Shown here: piece after piece, positions 30,611 through 31,893 of the stretch
How the letters are laid out: every line of letters begins with the position of its first letter
How positions within the stretch are numbered: position 1 is the first letter of the stretch
Assembly: GCA_002478545.1 (NCBI GenBank)
Contig: DLOY01000031.1
Span: 1-31,893 of the forward strand
Source: Micrococcales bacterium UBA7472
GTDB taxonomy: Bacteria; Actinomycetota; Actinomycetes; Actinomycetales; Microbacteriaceae
Direction of reading: 5' to 3'
Length of the DNA stretch: 31,893 nt
Notes under the pieces: model-generated
What the model was told of the DNA's origin: nothing
Database searches by the model: none
Seen by the model: the letters and a program-made list of their open reading frames with translations, nothing else
Program-made: the position numbers and the translations under genes

Positions 30611-31550
30611 AGACGTCCGACCAGTCCTCTAACCACTTGTCACGGTTGCCTTGAATGTCGAGATTCTCTCCAATCGTGCTGTTCGCTGGAGCACCCGTGG
30701 TTTGGAATTCTGCAGGGAGCTCAACATCTGCAACCGGGTAGACAAACATGTTCCAAGCCAATGATGACTGGAAGGCATCTGCCTTGAGGAACTCGACAAT
30801 CGCCCTTGCACCTTCTGGGTTCTGGGCCTTGTTCAAGACTCCGGCGTACTCAGTTTGTCGGAAACACTCATCACGAAGCGCCTTGGATCCCTCAACACCT
30901 TCAACCAACTCTGCTGCGGGCGAGGAGGCGTAGCTGAGCACAATCGGATACTTTCCGCCGTATCGTGTGAAGTCGGTGAAGTAGGCATCAGTCCAAGAGG
31001 CCGCGATCTTCAGACCGTTATCGCGCAGCGATCTCCAGTAGGCAAATACCTCAGCACTGGTTTCAAAGCCCGCGTGAGTGGTTGCTAGAAAAGCGAGTCC
31101 GGGAGAAGACAGCAGTGGGTTGGAGATCACCGTGAGGTTCTTGTACTCCTCGTTTCCAAGATCTCGCCACGAGGTCGGAGTGGTCACTTTGTTGGCCTCG
31201 AACCATTCAACGTCATAGTTGAAGCAGACATCGCCGTAGTTGATGGCTACGAATTCCTCTGCCAGTTGATTCTCTGTCGCTACAGCCAGGAAGGTGTTAT
31301 CGATCCCGTAGACAGCATCTGCAATGGGTGCATCTTTTGTGAGCACAAGTTGGTTGGTCAGGGTGCCAGTGTCGCCAACCTTCACAATCTCAAGTTCGTA
31401 CCCAGTGCTCGCTTCAAACTCTGCAATCAACTCATCTGTCATCACGAAGGAATCGTGGGTTGCAAGCCGAACAGTTTTGGTTTCAATCGGTTCGCTAGCG
31501 CATCCGGTGAGCATAAGGATTGATAGTGCGAGTGCCGCGATTTTTTTCAT
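30600..31550 (-). CDS. thiB: Thiamine ABC transporter substrate-binding lipoprotein
   Basis: 316 residues. A lipoprotein signal peptide with lipobox LTGC (C17) is followed by an extracellular solute-binding domain: VRLATHDSFVMTDELIAEFEASTGY, then GIDNTFLAVA, and SNPLLSSPGLAFLATTH and YFTDFTRYGGKYPIVLSYASSPA, as in ThiB (thiamine/TMP/TPP binding). It is anchored to the outer face of the membrane and delivers to ThiP. The AAAGG ribosome site 7 nt before the ATG is part of the riboswitch sequestor stem. Confidence 0.92.
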   Translation of the reverse strand: MKKIAALALSILMLTGCASEPIETKTVRLATHDSFVMTDELIAEFEASTGYELEIVKVGDTGTLTNQLVLTKDAPIADAVYGIDNTFLAVATENQLAEEFVAINYGDVCFNYDVEWFEANKVTTPTSWRDLGNEEYKNLTVISNPLLSSPGLAFLATTHAGFETSAEVFAYWRSLRDNGLKIAASWTDAYFTDFTRYGGKYPIVLSYASSPAAELVEGVEGSKALRDECFRQTEYAGVLNKAQNPEGARAIVEFLKADAFQSSLAWNMFVYPVADVELPAEFQTTGAPANSTIGENLDIQGNRDKWLEDWSDVFDN

Positions 31551-31552
31551 TT

Positions 31553-31678
31553 CGTGCCTTTCTTCTCAGTTAGGCACGGGATAGAGATGTCTCCCTGCGC
31601 TGGCATTACCCAGATCAGGTTTGACGGTCGAAGACTTACAGTCTTCCTCTCAGTCCGGTTTACCGAACTCCCGTGTCA
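31553..31678 (-). promoter_or_regulatory. TPP (thiamine pyrophosphate) riboswitch, translational type
   Basis: Minus-strand RNA. The aptamer (31677 to 31591) has the THI-box bases: CACGGGAG, then CTGAGAGG, and CCTGATCTGGGTAATGCCAGC then GCAGGGA, with an extra P3a hairpin GAAGAC/GTCTTC. Downstream, CGTGCCT (31572-31578) can pair with AGGCACG (31553-31559), which covers the thiB ribosome site; TCCCGTG (31575-31581) can instead pair with CACGGGA of the aptamer (31669-31675). TPP binding would thus free the sequestor and shut off thiBP translation. Promoter box TATACT at 31685-31690. Confidence 0.95.
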
Positions 31679-31684
31679 ACACTC

Positions 31685-31690
31685 AGTATA
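31685..31690 (-). promoter_or_regulatory. -10 box of the thiBP transcript
   Basis: TATACT on the minus strand, 7 nt upstream of the first aptamer bases, so the RNA would begin at about 31678, at the 5' edge of the TPP aptamer. Confidence 0.6.
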
Positions 31691-31704
31691 AGTAGCTTTA
31701 GGTT

Positions 31705-31893
31705 TTAGTGATTCCCGGCAGCTGCTTCGGCTGATGCACTCTTTGTTCTGAGTGGAACCTCTTTGATGAACCAGCTCAAAACGAATGCCACTAGGACAAC
31801 TCCGCCAGCGATTAGGAATACATCGAGAGATGACTCCACAAATCCGATTCTGAATGGTGCGGTGAGTCTGTCGTCTGCGCCGATCAAGAAGGA
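31705..31893 (-). CDS. C-terminal end of an MFS drug/H+ antiporter (DHA2-like), cut by the window edge
   Basis: 63 residues remain, entering from the right edge with no start in the window. A loop with SLDVF is followed by a last membrane helix (LIAGGVVLVAFVLSWF) and IKEVPLRTK, the usual C-terminal end of 14-helix EmrB/QacA-type exporters. The tail is Ala/Ser-rich. The thiBP promoter lies about 15 nt after the stop and no terminator is visible, so read-through into the thiamine operon is possible. Confidence 0.75.
   Translation of the reverse strand, partial: SFLIGADDRLTAPFRIGFVESSLDVFLIAGGVVLVAFVLSWFIKEVPLRTKSASAEAAAGNH

Noticed and set aside
1..31893. CRISPR arrays, insertion sequences, prophage or plasmid genes
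   Set aside because: No regularly spaced repeats, transposase, integrase or phage structural genes were seen on either strand.

Overview
The window looks like chromosome from a small-genome actinobacterium, most likely a Microbacteriaceae member of the freshwater Luna/Rhodoluna/Aquiluna type. This rests on four things. The block fhaA-fhaB-pstP-rodA-pbpA-pknA-pknB, trpG, crgA, ppiA with an adjacent tRNA-Leu(CAG) is the actinobacterial cell-wall/kinase locus, which in mycobacteria lies near oriC. Base composition is only moderately GC-rich. Genes are packed tightly, with many 1-, 4- and 8-nt overlaps. Many genes appear to be leaderless, with a TANNNT-like -10 box 5-7 nt before the start codon. 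The lineage name is inference; the gene block is directly visible.

Layout. 1-50: the 3' end of a tRNA or tmRNA and its terminator. 51-1500: two small minus-strand genes (DUF1801, SRPBCC), then a 23-residue Cys-rich peptide ORF, a perfect 12-bp hairpin and two small membrane proteins on the plus strand. 1494-4129: a minus-strand regulator followed by a coupled operon terC-sbtA-sbtB (metal/pH export plus Na-dependent bicarbonate uptake with its PII-like partner), separated by a nested AT-rich palindrome. 4210-8702: DoxX-like protein, orphan HicB/HTH protein, Gfo/Idh/MocA oxidoreductase, O-antigen-ligase-like protein and a GT4 glycosyltransferase. 8792-10855: fructose-type PTS as three separate genes (EIIA, EIIB, EIIC), preceded by a 255-bp region with repeats. 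11111-12282: DoxX-like protein and SDR. 12350-22959: the conserved cell-division/cell-wall kinase locus. 23073-24548: tRNA-Leu, a TRIC-type channel that seems to lack a canonical start codon, and a secreted protein with a His/Gly/Lys tail. 24595-29238: TrhO tRNA hydroxylase, M13 peptidase, thioesterase, GNAT and an orphan DNA methyltransferase. 29213-31677: thiamine ABC transporter (permease and lipoprotein) under a TPP riboswitch. 31705-31893: the C-terminal end of an MFS transporter.

How the parts fit. FhaA, FhaB, PknA, PknB and the phosphatase PstP form a phospho-signalling unit encoded with its likely targets, the elongation/division glycosyltransferase RodA and transpeptidase PbpA; CrgA is encoded nearby. 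The thiamine genes show a legible translational riboswitch: the same bases can pair either inside the aptamer, with an anti-sequestor, or leave a Shine-Dalgarno sequestor free. No CRISPR, insertion sequence, prophage or plasmid genes were found, and no stretch over 300 bases lacks a gene.
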